Assembly (NCBI GenBank): GCA_002699025.1
Contig: PABA01000095.1
Span: 1-41,749, forward strand
DNA: 41,749 bases
Origin: Sandaracinus sp.
GTDB lineage: Bacteria > Myxococcota_A > Polyangia > Polyangiales > Houyiibacteriaceae
Reading direction: 5' to 3'
A program made the position numbers and the translations under genes. Shown here piece after piece: positions 25,901 through 34,174 of the stretch. The notes below the pieces were generated by a model. It did no database searches. It saw only the letters and a program-made list of their open reading frames with translations, and was not told the origin of the DNA. How positions within the stretch are numbered: position 1 is the first letter of the stretch; each line of letters begins with the position of its first letter.

Positions 25901-25997
25901 CGTGCTCCGCTTCGCGCCGCCGCTCGACGCGCCGCCCGAGCGCTTCGACGCGCTGCAGACCGCCCTCGAGCGGGCGGCCAGGGAGCACCTCTCTTGA
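22929..25997 (+). CDS. fusion: degenerate aminotransferase - GNAT acetyltransferase - degenerate aminotransferase
   Basis: A 1022-residue soluble protein in one unbroken frame. Domain 1 (about 60-455) follows the L-lysine 6-aminotransferase pattern: V-H-V-E-P-L-Q (250-256), V-D-E-V-G-G-G-F-G (284-292) and P-E-L-V-V-F-G-G-A-A-Q-V-G (312-324), but the PLP-binding Lys of F-G-K-K-x-Q-V is Gly, so it cannot transaminate normally. Domain 2 (about 485-662) is a GNAT with acetyl-CoA motif T-L-D-P-T-W-R-G-H-G-L-G-R-R-M (579-593), comparable to beta-lysine N6-acetyltransferase (AblB/YodP). Domain 3 (about 685-1022) is a second aminotransferase-like fold (F-L-E-P-L-Q at 829-834, L-V-E-S-A-S-A-G-W in place of the D-E pair, V-L-R-F-A-P-P-L near 992) that also lacks the Lys. 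The GTG at 22929 is supported by TAGGCC 7 bases upstream. Its stop overlaps the intact aminotransferase gene. I infer a scaffold-acetyltransferase for lysine breakdown. Confidence 0.8.
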   Translation: MTRPPEEELDRLDETHLDEEAEEASRRVRHAPRFQRVRRPETGAQPGSAAWQARLAALATPASEGFAVDLVRSGGPRVASLDGDPLVALDAGEGVLRSPRGYQPGPAVRAHAEGGFGAALTGDDGVRARAEEAAFAAWLRARSPEHPHVAFLPSVATARDLALTAAQRLRPEAPLALALEGGAELGVPVERHGAPASIPGEAPVAPAGWAEAAGRGELGAFADAPGLGETVRALEAIDARLGARPDVYAVHVEPLQEATERWLGPAFLAGLRAVAARRRVALIVDEVGGGFGAGAVGQLALHAEAMVGLAPPELVVFGGAAQVGVVVGVDPLPPARDRAHPAALFRGRLAAEALGRHASDLEGAVRERLERLAGRFAIVSGVRAAGRAFAFELPTEAHVAALRAQAPARGALPLAGSEAAPRTVRYRLGERWGERELDALFDALRATLKYLEARLDAAGAGPPWEPEPPPPKAARRPPIDAPTRVRAVPPGEAEAMLDAVVGLEARVYEPARRDSKEKLGLAFRDPAGVAVVAEAERDGAWELVGCALGAPLERIEGVPGADVDRMRPLRNSLYALSTTLDPTWRGHGLGRRMKEALVDAAAAVRRPDGSPRYHYVCGRMRVGATGAMMAINAQLGATEVYRLERQYEGDAQATYYRMPLRGPVVVPARREAHAPASAFRLGRPERLLDGAPRTLRQLARRGGLEGPAVHGLPLGLRPTPPILRALEHVRALVPAHPRVHVAACLGDAVEAARRSLGRPAAAAVVGLEGGWLGELGPTARALGPTRTAIPRPPTPASLLPHPAADLEGAREALEALADQPGGPALAALFLEPLQRRTGRRVPDPFWAALEDWRAATGVPVVLVESASAGWRSGAGPLLASELPFTPDRLVWAAGRVAFAHAPEDAPFPAAGWDADPLALVQAHHALRAARDLALDGLVAAARLEDALAPLRGAGAEERGTGALRFAVLGDAAGPVAALLEARGIHPARVGGVLRFAPPLDAPPERFDALQTALERAAREHLS

Positions 25998-27220
25998 GCG
26001 ACGAGCCCTTCTTCCTCACCTGGCAGGCGCAGGCCGGCGGCGCGGCGACCGAGCTCCGCGGCGGCGACGGCGTCTGGATGGACACGGGCGCCGGCCGGGT
26101 TCTCGATCTCGGCGCGCTCGTCTACCAGGCCAACGCGGGCCACGGCCATCGGCGCATCGTCGAGGCGGTGAAGGCGCAGGCCGACGCGCTCTGCCTGGCG
26201 CCCCCGAACGCCGTCTACCCAGCGAAGCGCGCGCTCGCCGAGGCGCTCCTCGCGAAGGCGCCGCCCGGCTTCTCGAAGGTCTTCTTCTGCCTCGGCGGCT
26301 CGGACGCAAACGAGAACGCGATGAAGATCGCGCGCATGGTGACCGGCCGCCACAAATGCGTCGCGCGCTACCGCTCCTACCACGGCGCCACGCTCGGCGC
26401 GTCCACGCTCAGCGGCGACTGGCGCCGCGCGCCCATCGAGCCGGCGCTCCCGGGCGTGGTCCACGTGATGGATCTCGACGAGGGCGTGGAGGGCACGCAG
26501 ATCCCGCGCGTCCTCGCGCTCGAGGAGCAGGTCGGCGCGGTCTTCCTCGAGTCGGTGGTCGGCGCGAACGGCGTGCTGATCCCACCACCCGGCTACTACG
26601 AGGCGGTGCGCGCGGCCTGCGACGCCCACGGGGCGCTCTGGGTCGCGGACGAGGTGCTCGTGGGCTTCGGGCGGACCGGCCGCTACTGGGGCTTCGAGCA
26701 CTGGGGCGCGACGCCGGACCTCATCAGCTGCGGCAAGGCGCTGACGGGCGGCTACGGCACGCTCGGCGCGGTGCTCGTCCACGAGCGGGTGGCGCGCGTC
26801 TTCGAGGAGAAGGTGCTCGCCTGCGGGCTGACGCACTACGCGCACCCGCTCGGCGTGGCGGCGGCCCTCGAGGCCCTGCGCGTCTACGACGACGAGGGGC
26901 TCGTGGCGAAGGCGGCGGCGCTCGAGGCGCCCCTGAAGGCCGGGCTCGAGGGGCTCGCCGCGCGCGTCGGGGAGGCGGCGGGCGCGGTGCGCGGGATCGG
27001 CGCCCTCGGCTACCTCGGGCTCGACCTCGACGAGGCCGGGCTCGGCCGCTTGCGCGCGGCCCTCGCATCGAAGAGGGTGCACGTCCACGTGAAGGGGCCG
27101 CGGCAGCTCCGGGGCTCCGGCGGCGCGCTGGTCGTCTCGCCTCCGCTCTGCATCACGGAGGCGGAGCTCGACGAGGGGCTCGGGCGCGTCGCCGAGGCCC
27201 TCGACGAGGTCGTCGGCTGA
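25994..27220 (+). CDS. class III aminotransferase (YodT-like, predicted N6-acetyl-beta-lysine transaminase)
   Basis: A 408-residue PLP-dependent class III aminotransferase. It has C-L-G-G-S-D-A-N-E-N-A-M (99-110) for phosphate binding, the cofactor pair Asp219-Glu220 in V-A-D-E-V-L-V-G-F-G-R-T-G, and the catalytic Lys248 in L-I-S-C-G-K-A-L-T-G-G, so it is intact, in contrast to the degenerate domains of the gene before it. Its TTG start lies in a TTGA overlap with that gene's stop, so the two are translationally coupled. The CoA-transferase genes follow. By analogy with B. subtilis YodT, the likely substrate is N6-acetyl-beta-lysine, giving 6-acetamido-3-oxohexanoate. Another beta- or omega-amino acid is possible. 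Confidence 0.9.
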   Translation: MSDEPFFLTWQAQAGGAATELRGGDGVWMDTGAGRVLDLGALVYQANAGHGHRRIVEAVKAQADALCLAPPNAVYPAKRALAEALLAKAPPGFSKVFFCLGGSDANENAMKIARMVTGRHKCVARYRSYHGATLGASTLSGDWRRAPIEPALPGVVHVMDLDEGVEGTQIPRVLALEEQVGAVFLESVVGANGVLIPPPGYYEAVRAACDAHGALWVADEVLVGFGRTGRYWGFEHWGATPDLISCGKALTGGYGTLGAVLVHERVARVFEEKVLACGLTHYAHPLGVAAALEALRVYDDEGLVAKAAALEAPLKAGLEGLAARVGEAAGAVRGIGALGYLGLDLDEAGLGRLRAALASKRVHVHVKGPRQLRGSGGALVVSPPLCITEAELDEGLGRVAEALDEVVG

Positions 27221-27311
27221 ACGGCTCGCCCGAGCGGAGGGCGAGCGGCGCGCCCCCGAGGCGGCACCGAAGACGAAACGAGCGGGCGCGGCCCGCGTGA
27301 TGGAGAGGTCC

Positions 27312-28019
<708 letters not shown>

Positions 28020-28020
28020 G

Positions 28021-28647
28021 ATGCCGTTCAGCAAGCAGGACATGGCCGCGCGCGCCGCGCAGGAGATCGAGGACGGCGCCATCGTGAACCTGGGCATCGG
28101 GCTGCCGACGCTCGTGCCCGACTACCTGCCCGAGGGGCGCGAGATCTGGCTCCAGAGCGAGAACGGCATCCTCGGCATGGGGCCCTATCCCTACGAGGGC
28201 GAGGAGGACCCGCAGGTCATCAACGCCGGCAAGCAGACCGTGACCATCGTGGACGGTGGGAGCTGCTTCGACTCGGCGACGAGCTTCGCGATGATCCGCG
28301 GGGGGCACGTCGACCTGTCGATCCTCGGGGCGATGCAGATCGGGGCGAACGGGGACATCGCCAACTGGGCGATCCCGGGCGGGCGCACGATGGGCATCGG
28401 CGGGGCGATGGACCTCGCGGCCGGGAGCAAGCGCATCCTCGTGATGTCGACGCACGTGACGAAGAAGGGGAAGCCGAAGCTGCTGCGGCGCTGCTCCTTC
28501 CCGCTGACCGCCGTGGGCGTGGTGGACCGGGTGATCACGGACCTCGGCGTCTTCGATCCGGTCGGCGAGGGCTTCCGCGTGGTCGAGCTGGCGCCGGGCG
28601 TGGAGCGCGCCGAGGTCGAGGCGAAGACCGACGCGGCGCTCGAGTAG
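28021..28647 (+). CDS. 3-oxoacid CoA-transferase subunit B
   Basis: A 208-residue beta subunit (ScoB/AtoA type). The catalytic glutamate that forms the glutamyl-CoA thioester is Glu47 in the motif Q-S-E-N-G-I-L-G (45-52). The L-G-I-G-L-P-T (24-30) loop and the S-I-L-G-A-M-Q-I-G-A-N-G-D-I-A-N-W segment are typical. It has a good ribosome-binding site (GGAGG just before the ATG), and the subunit A stop is one base upstream. The A and B subunits form the active enzyme in the cytoplasm. The genes downstream (ferritin, transpeptidase) are not part of the pathway. Confidence 0.95.
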   Translation: MPFSKQDMAARAAQEIEDGAIVNLGIGLPTLVPDYLPEGREIWLQSENGILGMGPYPYEGEEDPQVINAGKQTVTIVDGGSCFDSATSFAMIRGGHVDLSILGAMQIGANGDIANWAIPGGRTMGIGGAMDLAAGSKRILVMSTHVTKKGKPKLLRRCSFPLTAVGVVDRVITDLGVFDPVGEGFRVVELAPGVERAEVEAKTDAALE

Positions 28648-28694
28648 GGCGGTCCCGCGGGACGCCTCGGTTGGGCGCGGGGCCGCGGCCGTGG

Positions 28695-28700
28695 TAGCTC
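28695..28700 (+). promoter_or_regulatory. -10-like element TAGCTC for ferritin
   Basis: GGTAGCTC ends 6 bases before the ATG at 28707, fitting a leaderless transcript. The sixth base is C rather than T. Confidence 0.35.
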
Positions 28701-28706
28701 CGTCGA

Positions 28707-29231
28707 ATGCTCTCCGCGTCGATGAACGAGAAGCTGAACGCCCAGATCACCCGGGAGTTCTACAGCTCTTACCTCTACCGCCAGATGGCCTCCTGCCTGG
28801 ACCAGATGGGGCTGAGCGTCCTCGAGCAGTTCTTCCTCGACCAGGCCGACGAGGAGCGCATGCACGCGGTAAAGCTCATCGACTACGTGCAGAAGGCCGG
28901 CGGCAAGCTCGCCCTCGGCGCCATCGAGGCGCCCCCGGCCGAGTACGAGTCGGTGCTCGCGATCTGCGAGGCGACGCTCGCGCACGAGCGGCAGGTGACG
29001 AAGCACATCCACGCCCTCGTCGCGCAGGCGGAGGAGGACAAGGACTACTCCACGCGGAGCTACCTGCAGTGGTACATCGACGAGCAGGTCGAGGAGGAGG
29101 CGAGCTTCGCCGACCTCGTGCAGCTCGCGAAGCTCGCCGGGAGCGACCTGCTCGCGCTCGAGGATCGCGTGGAGAAGATCCTCGCCAAGCGCGCGCCGGC
29201 CCTCGGCGAGGGCGCGCAGCTCGGCGGCTGA
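28707..29231 (+). CDS. bacterial non-heme ferritin
   Basis: A 174-residue four-helix ferritin of the FtnA type, which oxidises Fe(II) and stores it as a ferric core in a 24-subunit shell. Ferroxidase residues are in place: Glu17 in T-R-E-F-Y, Glu50 and His53 in A-D-E-E-R-M-H-A, Glu94 in A-H-E-R-Q-V-T, Gln127 and Glu130 in I-D-E-Q-V-E-E-E. No heme-ligand methionine pattern of bacterioferritin was recognised. The ATG at 28707 is preferred because of the -10 element 6 bases upstream; M6 is an alternative. No Fur box was recognised. Independent of the CoA-transferase genes. Confidence 0.93.
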   Translation: MLSASMNEKLNAQITREFYSSYLYRQMASCLDQMGLSVLEQFFLDQADEERMHAVKLIDYVQKAGGKLALGAIEAPPAEYESVLAICEATLAHERQVTKHIHALVAQAEEDKDYSTRSYLQWYIDEQVEEEASFADLVQLAKLAGSDLLALEDRVEKILAKRAPALGEGAQLGG

Positions 29232-29287
29232 CGCCGACCCGCGCGGCCGCTTGCGTCGCCGCGCGGCGCCCGACACGGTCAGCGGCG

Positions 29288-30817
29288 GTGCCCGCACGCC
29301 TCCGCATCCCCTTCGCGTTCGCCCTCGCCCTCCTCCTCGCCCCGGCCTGTGGTGGCGACGGCGGAGACGCGTCCGGCGCGGAGGACGAGGCCCCGGAGAC
29401 GAGCGCCCGCTCCGATCCGCCGAGCGTCGAGGCGCTCGAGCGCGTCTCCGAGGCGGCCTCCGACGAGGCGGTCCAGCGCCAGCGCGCCGCCGCCCTCGAC
29501 CGCGAGTTCCCGCTCCACGGCCTGGTCACGCGGCCCCAGCTCACCATCCGCACCGAGCCCGACCCGGAGGCGCCGGTGATCGGCTGGCTCCGCTGGGGCG
29601 AGCGCATCCGGCTGAAGGATCAGCGCACGCCCACGGCCACCTGCGCGACGGGCTGGTACCCGGTCGCGCCGAGCGGCTGGGCCTGCGCCGGGCAGGGCAT
29701 CGAGGTCGCCGAGGCGCCCCCCACGAGCGACGAGGCCCCCCCGCCCGCCGAGCGCGACGCGCCGCTCCCCTACCACTACTACTTCGTCACCCAGCCCATG
29801 ACGCCGCAGTACCACCAGCCGCCCAGCCGCTCGGTGCAGCGGCAGGCGCTGAGCTTCGGCGAGGCCTACGTGGCGATGCTCGAGCGGAACGAGGCGCGCG
29901 CCGAGCGGCTCCTCGAGGCCGGCGAGTTCCCCGGCGGGCTCACCCGGCCGGCGGCCGTCGCGCGCTACCTGCACCGGGGCTTCTTCGTCGCCGCGGCCGG
30001 CGTCGTCACACGCGAGCAGCGCCGCTTCGTGCGCGCCACGGGCGGCGGCTACGTGAAGGAGTCGCGCCTCGAGGAGCGCAGCGGGAGCGACTTCGAGGGC
30101 GTCGTCATCGACGAGTCGCACCCGCTCCCGCAGGCCTGGGTGCGGCGCACGACCCCGCCCCGCTTCCACGGTGTGCGCTACGACGGGACGCACGTCTTCT
30201 CGCGCGACCTCGAGAGCGCGCCCCTAGAGCGGCAGACGCTGATCACGGACCTCTGGGTCGAGCGCGAGAACATCGACGACCACGTCTACCACCGGCTCGA
30301 GGGGGGCGAGGGCTGGGACGAGCCGCGCTATGCGCGGGATTGGTTCCTCGGCGTGGCCGAGCGCATCGAGCCCCCCTTCGAGGTGGAGGAGGGCGAGCCC
30401 TGGGTGCACGTGGACCTGAGCGAGCAGACGCTCGTCGTCTACCGCGGCGCCCAGCCGGTCTACGCGACGCTCGTCTCGAGCGGCCTCGAGGGGCACGACA
30501 CGCCGACGGGCACCTTCCGCATCCAGCGCAAGATGGTCACGGACACGATGGCAAACCTCGGGCCCGACGCCGGGGACGACTCCTACCGGGTGCAGGACGT
30601 CCCCTGGACCCAGTACTTCGACGGCAGCTTCGCGCTCCACGGGGCCTTCTGGCACCACCGCTTCGGCCTGATGCGGAGCCACGGCTGCGTGAACCTCAGC
30701 CCCGCCGACGCGCATCGGGTGTTCCAGGAGACCTGGCCGCGCGTGCCCGAGGGCTGGCACGGCGTCCACGTGGAGAACGGCGGCTTCCGCGCGAGCCGCG
30801 TCCACGTCACCGAGTAG
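29288..30817 (+). CDS. L,D-transpeptidase (YkuD) lipoprotein
   Basis: A 509-residue lipoprotein. The signal peptide ends in L-A-P-A-C (Cys21). An N-terminal SH3-like domain (about 75-130, with L-R-W-G-E-R-I-R-L) is followed by a large middle region and the YkuD catalytic domain near the C terminus: H-G-A-F-W (His451), then S-H-G-C-V-N-L (His465, Cys467), the nucleophile of L,D-transpeptidases. It likely cross-links peptidoglycan stem peptides (3-3 links) or attaches lipoproteins in the periplasm. The GTG at 29288 gives the signal peptide; CACGGT lies 8 bases upstream as a weak -10. The long middle region is larger than in typical YkuD proteins and may bind the substrate or a partner. Confidence 0.92.
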   Translation: MPARLRIPFAFALALLLAPACGGDGGDASGAEDEAPETSARSDPPSVEALERVSEAASDEAVQRQRAAALDREFPLHGLVTRPQLTIRTEPDPEAPVIGWLRWGERIRLKDQRTPTATCATGWYPVAPSGWACAGQGIEVAEAPPTSDEAPPPAERDAPLPYHYYFVTQPMTPQYHQPPSRSVQRQALSFGEAYVAMLERNEARAERLLEAGEFPGGLTRPAAVARYLHRGFFVAAAGVVTREQRRFVRATGGGYVKESRLEERSGSDFEGVVIDESHPLPQAWVRRTTPPRFHGVRYDGTHVFSRDLESAPLERQTLITDLWVERENIDDHVYHRLEGGEGWDEPRYARDWFLGVAERIEPPFEVEEGEPWVHVDLSEQTLVVYRGAQPVYATLVSSGLEGHDTPTGTFRIQRKMVTDTMANLGPDAGDDSYRVQDVPWTQYFDGSFALHGAFWHHRFGLMRSHGCVNLSPADAHRVFQETWPRVPEGWHGVHVENGGFRASRVHVTE

Positions 30818-30907
30818 GGTTCGCGGGGCCGGCGCGACGGCCCGTCGCTCCGAGGCCCGGCGCGTTGCGCTCGCCGTCGCGACCGTGCAAGCCTCGCTCT
30901 TCGGCCG

Positions 30908-33706
30908 ATGAGTGCTTCGACCCCCGCCGCCGTTCCGCGCGCGACGGCCGCCGGACGCTTCGGCACCTTCGGCGGCGTCTTCACGCCGAGCATCCTGACG
31001 ATCCTCGGCGTCGTCATGTACCTCCGCCTCGGCTGGGTGACCGGCGAGGCGGGGCTCGGCGGGACGATCCTCATCGTCCTGATCGCCCACGCGATCAGCT
31101 ACGCGACGGGCCTCTCGGTCGCCTCCATCGCGACCAACCGGACGGTGGGCGCGGGCGGCGCCTACTTCATGATCAGCCGCTCCCTCGGCGCCTCCGCCGG
31201 CGCGGCCATCGGCATCCCGCTCTTCTTCGCGCAGGCGCTCAGCGTCACCTTCTACATCGTCGGCTTCACCGAGGCCGTCGTGCCGCTGATCCCCGAGGAG
31301 TGGCGGGACTTCTTCGACCCGCTCTTCATCAGCACGAGCGTGAACGTCCTCTTGACGATGCTCTCGCTGAAGAGCGCGGACCTCGCGATCAAGGCCCAGT
31401 ACTTCGTGATGGCCGCGATCGTGCTGTCGCTCGTCTCCTTCGGCACGGGCACGACGAACGAGTTCCCGCGCGAGATCGAGTGGTTCAACGAGGAGGGCGA
31501 GGGCTTCGGCACCATCTTCGCCGTCTTCTTCCCGGCCGTGACCGGGATCATGGCCGGCGTCTCCATGAGCGGCGACCTGAAGGATCCGCGCGTCGCCATC
31601 CCGAAGGGCACGCTCTGGGCGATCACCGTCGGGATGATCGTCTACCTGGTCTTCCCGATCTGGCTCTCGCTGAACTACTCGAACGGCGCCCTCGCCAACG
31701 ACATGAGCGCCGTCTGGACGATCTCGCGCTGGCCCGAGCTGATCTACGTCGGCGTCTGGGGCGCGACCCTCTCGAGCGCGCTCGGGTCGATCCTCACGGC
31801 GCCGCGCACGCTCCAGGCCCTGGCCCTCGACGGGCTGGTCCCCCGCGTCCTGGGGCGCGGCTCGGGCCCGTCCCAGGAGCCGCGCATCGGCATCATCCTG
31901 ACCTTCGTGCTCTCCCAGACGGGCATCTTCCTGGGGAGCCTCGACGCCATCGCGCCGGTCCTGACGATGTTCTTCCTCGCCACCTACGGCGTCACGAACC
32001 TCGCCTGCGGCCTACAGAAGTGGGCCGGCAACCCGAGCTTCCGGCCGAGCTTCGCCGTGCCCTCCTTCATCAGCCTCGGCGGCGGCGCGGCCTGCTTCTA
32101 CGTGATGAGCATCATCGACCTGCCGGCCATGGTCGCCGCGCTGGTCTTCTGCGGGCTCATCTTCTTCATCGCCTCGCGCCGCGCGCTCGGCACGACCTAT
32201 GGCGATGCGCGCCACGGCATCTGGTCGGCCATCGTGCGCTACGCGCTCCAGCGCCTGCGCCGCGCCGAGTACCACCCGCTGAACTGGCGCCCGAACCTGC
32301 TCATCCTCGGCGGCAACCCGAACAAGCGGCCGCACCTGCTCCACCTCGGCAACGCCATCGTGCAGGACCGGGGCATCGTCACGTACTTCCACCTGCTCCG
32401 CGGGCTGGTGAAGGAGAAGGCCGAGCTCCGGCGCGAGCTCTTCGAGACCTACGAAGCGCGCATGGCCGTGAAGTGGCCGAACGTCTTCTACCGGGTCGAC
32501 ATCGTGGACGACGTCTTCGAGGGCGCGGTGCAGGTCGCCCAGAGCTACGGCGTCGGCAGCTTCGAGTGCAACGCGGTGATGGCCGGCTGGCCGCTGAAGC
32601 CCGAGCGCGCGGAGGCCTACGCGCAGATGCTCCGGGACCTGACGCACCTCGACCGCTCGCTCCTGCTCGTGAAGTGGGACGAGGAGCGGCAGCTCGGGGA
32701 CGGGCGCGAGATCCACGTCTGGTGGGGCGGGCTGCAGGGCAACGGCGGGCTCATGCTCCTGCTCGCCTTCCTGCTCACGGCCCACTACCGCTGGCGTCGC
32801 GCGAAGGTGGTCGTGCTCACGGTGGTGAACGACGAGGCGAGCCGGGAGCGGGCCGAGGCGAACCTGACGCGGACGCTCCAGGCGGCGCGCCTGGACGCCG
32901 AGCCGCGGGTGCTCCTGCGGGAGGGCCGGAAGATCCCGGAGATCATGGGGGGCGAGTCGGCCGAGGCGGACCTCGCCATCGTCGGCTTCCGGCTGCCGCC
33001 CGAGGGGCAGGCCCCCGGGGCCTTCTTCGAGCGCATGTCGCAGCTCATGGAGGGGTTGCCGACGACCATCCTCGTGCACAGCGCGCGGAGCTTCGAGAGC
33101 GAGCCGGTGCTCTTCGACGACGGGCACGAGACCGAGCCGGAGCCGCTGCAGGTGGGCGACGCGGCGCCCTCCGTGCCGCCGGTGGCCGCGCGGCCGAGCG
33201 TCCCCGACGCGGCGAAGATCAGCTCGCCGGGGCAGCTGCCGGCCGGCGCGCCGCTGCCGCCCTCGGATCACGAGGGGCGCCCCTCCTTCACGGACCTGCC
33301 GAGCGGGAGCACGACGCTGCGGGAGAGCGGCGAGTTCGATCTGACGGCGAGCGGGGAGCACCCGGTGGGGATGCACCTGGCGTCGCAGCCGCCGGAGCCG
33401 CCGCCCGGCGAGGGCGTGGGCGAAGGCGAGGGCGAAGGCCGGGAGCCGCCGACGGATACGGCGGAGACGCCGCTGCCGGAGGAGCGCTCGAGCGTGGACG
33501 CGGCGCTGGACGGGCCGCCGCCGGTCGGGACGCCGGTGGGGGAGGGGGGCGAGGATCGGCCCGTGCCGCCGCCTTCGCCGCTGCCGCCGAGGGGGCCGGA
33601 GGGGCCGCGGAGCGGGGAGATCCGGCTGCCGGAGGCGGAGCCGGACACGCGGCCCGATGGGACGGGGCCGACCGAGGTGGAGGAGCCGCGGGACGAGGAG
33701 GAGTAG
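30908..33706 (+). CDS. SLC12-type cation-chloride cotransporter homologue
   Basis: A 932-residue membrane transporter with the full plan of eukaryotic SLC12 cotransporters. The first helix pair reads G-V-F-T-P-S-I-L-T-I-L-G-V-V-M-Y-L-R-L (23-41). The family signature F-F-P-A-V-T-G-I-M-A-G at 207-217 is followed by S-G-D-L-K-D-P (221-227) and A-I-P-K-G-T. About twelve helices end near residue 430. The cytosolic C-terminal domain begins with N-W-R-P-N-L-L-I-L-G-G (459-469), R-P-H-L-L-H-L and the G-G-L-M-L-L-L-A-F-L-L-T region, matching the SLC12 regulatory domain. The last 200 residues are Pro/Glu-rich and disordered, an addition. Predicted coupled transport of Na/K and chloride, or possibly an amino-acid/cation variant. 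The ATG start is the obvious one. No neighbour suggests the ion. Confidence 0.9.
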   Translation: MSASTPAAVPRATAAGRFGTFGGVFTPSILTILGVVMYLRLGWVTGEAGLGGTILIVLIAHAISYATGLSVASIATNRTVGAGGAYFMISRSLGASAGAAIGIPLFFAQALSVTFYIVGFTEAVVPLIPEEWRDFFDPLFISTSVNVLLTMLSLKSADLAIKAQYFVMAAIVLSLVSFGTGTTNEFPREIEWFNEEGEGFGTIFAVFFPAVTGIMAGVSMSGDLKDPRVAIPKGTLWAITVGMIVYLVFPIWLSLNYSNGALANDMSAVWTISRWPELIYVGVWGATLSSALGSILTAPRTLQALALDGLVPRVLGRGSGPSQEPRIGIILTFVLSQTGIFLGSLDAIAPVLTMFFLATYGVTNLACGLQKWAGNPSFRPSFAVPSFISLGGGAACFYVMSIIDLPAMVAALVFCGLIFFIASRRALGTTYGDARHGIWSAIVRYALQRLRRAEYHPLNWRPNLLILGGNPNKRPHLLHLGNAIVQDRGIVTYFHLLRGLVKEKAELRRELFETYEARMAVKWPNVFYRVDIVDDVFEGAVQVAQSYGVGSFECNAVMAGWPLKPERAEAYAQMLRDLTHLDRSLLLVKWDEERQLGDGREIHVWWGGLQGNGGLMLLLAFLLTAHYRWRRAKVVVLTVVNDEASRERAEANLTRTLQAARLDAEPRVLLREGRKIPEIMGGESAEADLAIVGFRLPPEGQAPGAFFERMSQLMEGLPTTILVHSARSFESEPVLFDDGHETEPEPLQVGDAAPSVPPVAARPSVPDAAKISSPGQLPAGAPLPPSDHEGRPSFTDLPSGSTTLRESGEFDLTASGEHPVGMHLASQPPEPPPGEGVGEGEGEGREPPTDTAETPLPEERSSVDAALDGPPPVGTPVGEGGEDRPVPPPSPLPPRGPEGPRSGEIRLPEAEPDTRPDGTGPTEVEEPRDEEE

Positions 33707-34174
33707 GCGGGCGCGCGAGCTCGAGCCCGAGCTGGAACCCAGAGCCCCAGCCCCAGCCCGGACCCCACCCCGGAGGGAGTCACCCACCCGTTCGGGCGGA
33801 GGGCGGCGCGAAGCCGCGAGCCGGTCGGACGCGCGAGCCGAACGCCGGGTGCAGGAAGACGCGAAGCGCCGACCGGAGCTCACGAGCCCGAGGTGAAGCT
33901 CACGCGCCTCGCGCGACGACCGAGGGAGCGCCCAGCGACCGAGGCTACGAAGGTGCAGACCCGAGAGAACCCGAGGGCGCCCGCCCAACCCCGCGCGAGG
34001 TTGGAGCCACGCAGCACCCCCAGCGGAGGGGAGCGCCGGGTCCCGTCGATGGACCACAGCACCGCGACCGAGCGAAGCGAGGCCGAGCTCTCGCCGGCCA
34101 CGGCGAGGCGCTGCTGAGCCAGCGCAGGGAGCGCAGCGACCGGAGCGCATAGCGAGCGCCAGCGAGCGAAGAAA
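33707..34174. other. 468-bp low-complexity region between convergent genes
   Basis: No gene is supported. The start carries CCCGAGC/GCCCCAGCC-like repeats and the end carries AGCGAGCGCCAGCGAGCG-like repeats, similar to 5069-5191 and 1-250. It separates the stop of the transporter gene (+) from the stop of the HEAT-repeat gene (-). A role as a bidirectional transcription barrier is possible but not shown. Confidence 0.55.

Noticed and set aside
21255-25988. 1577-residue open frame on the minus strand
   Set aside because: It is antisense to the fusion gene and out of frame with the TonB receptor; both real genes have clear motifs.
28707-29231. bacterioferritin (heme type)
   Set aside because: The sequence fits non-heme ferritin; no heme-ligand methionine pattern was recognised.
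29251-34152. 1633-residue open frame on the plus strand
   Set aside because: It is out of frame with the well-supported L,D-transpeptidase and SLC12 genes and is Arg/Pro/Gly-rich without domains.
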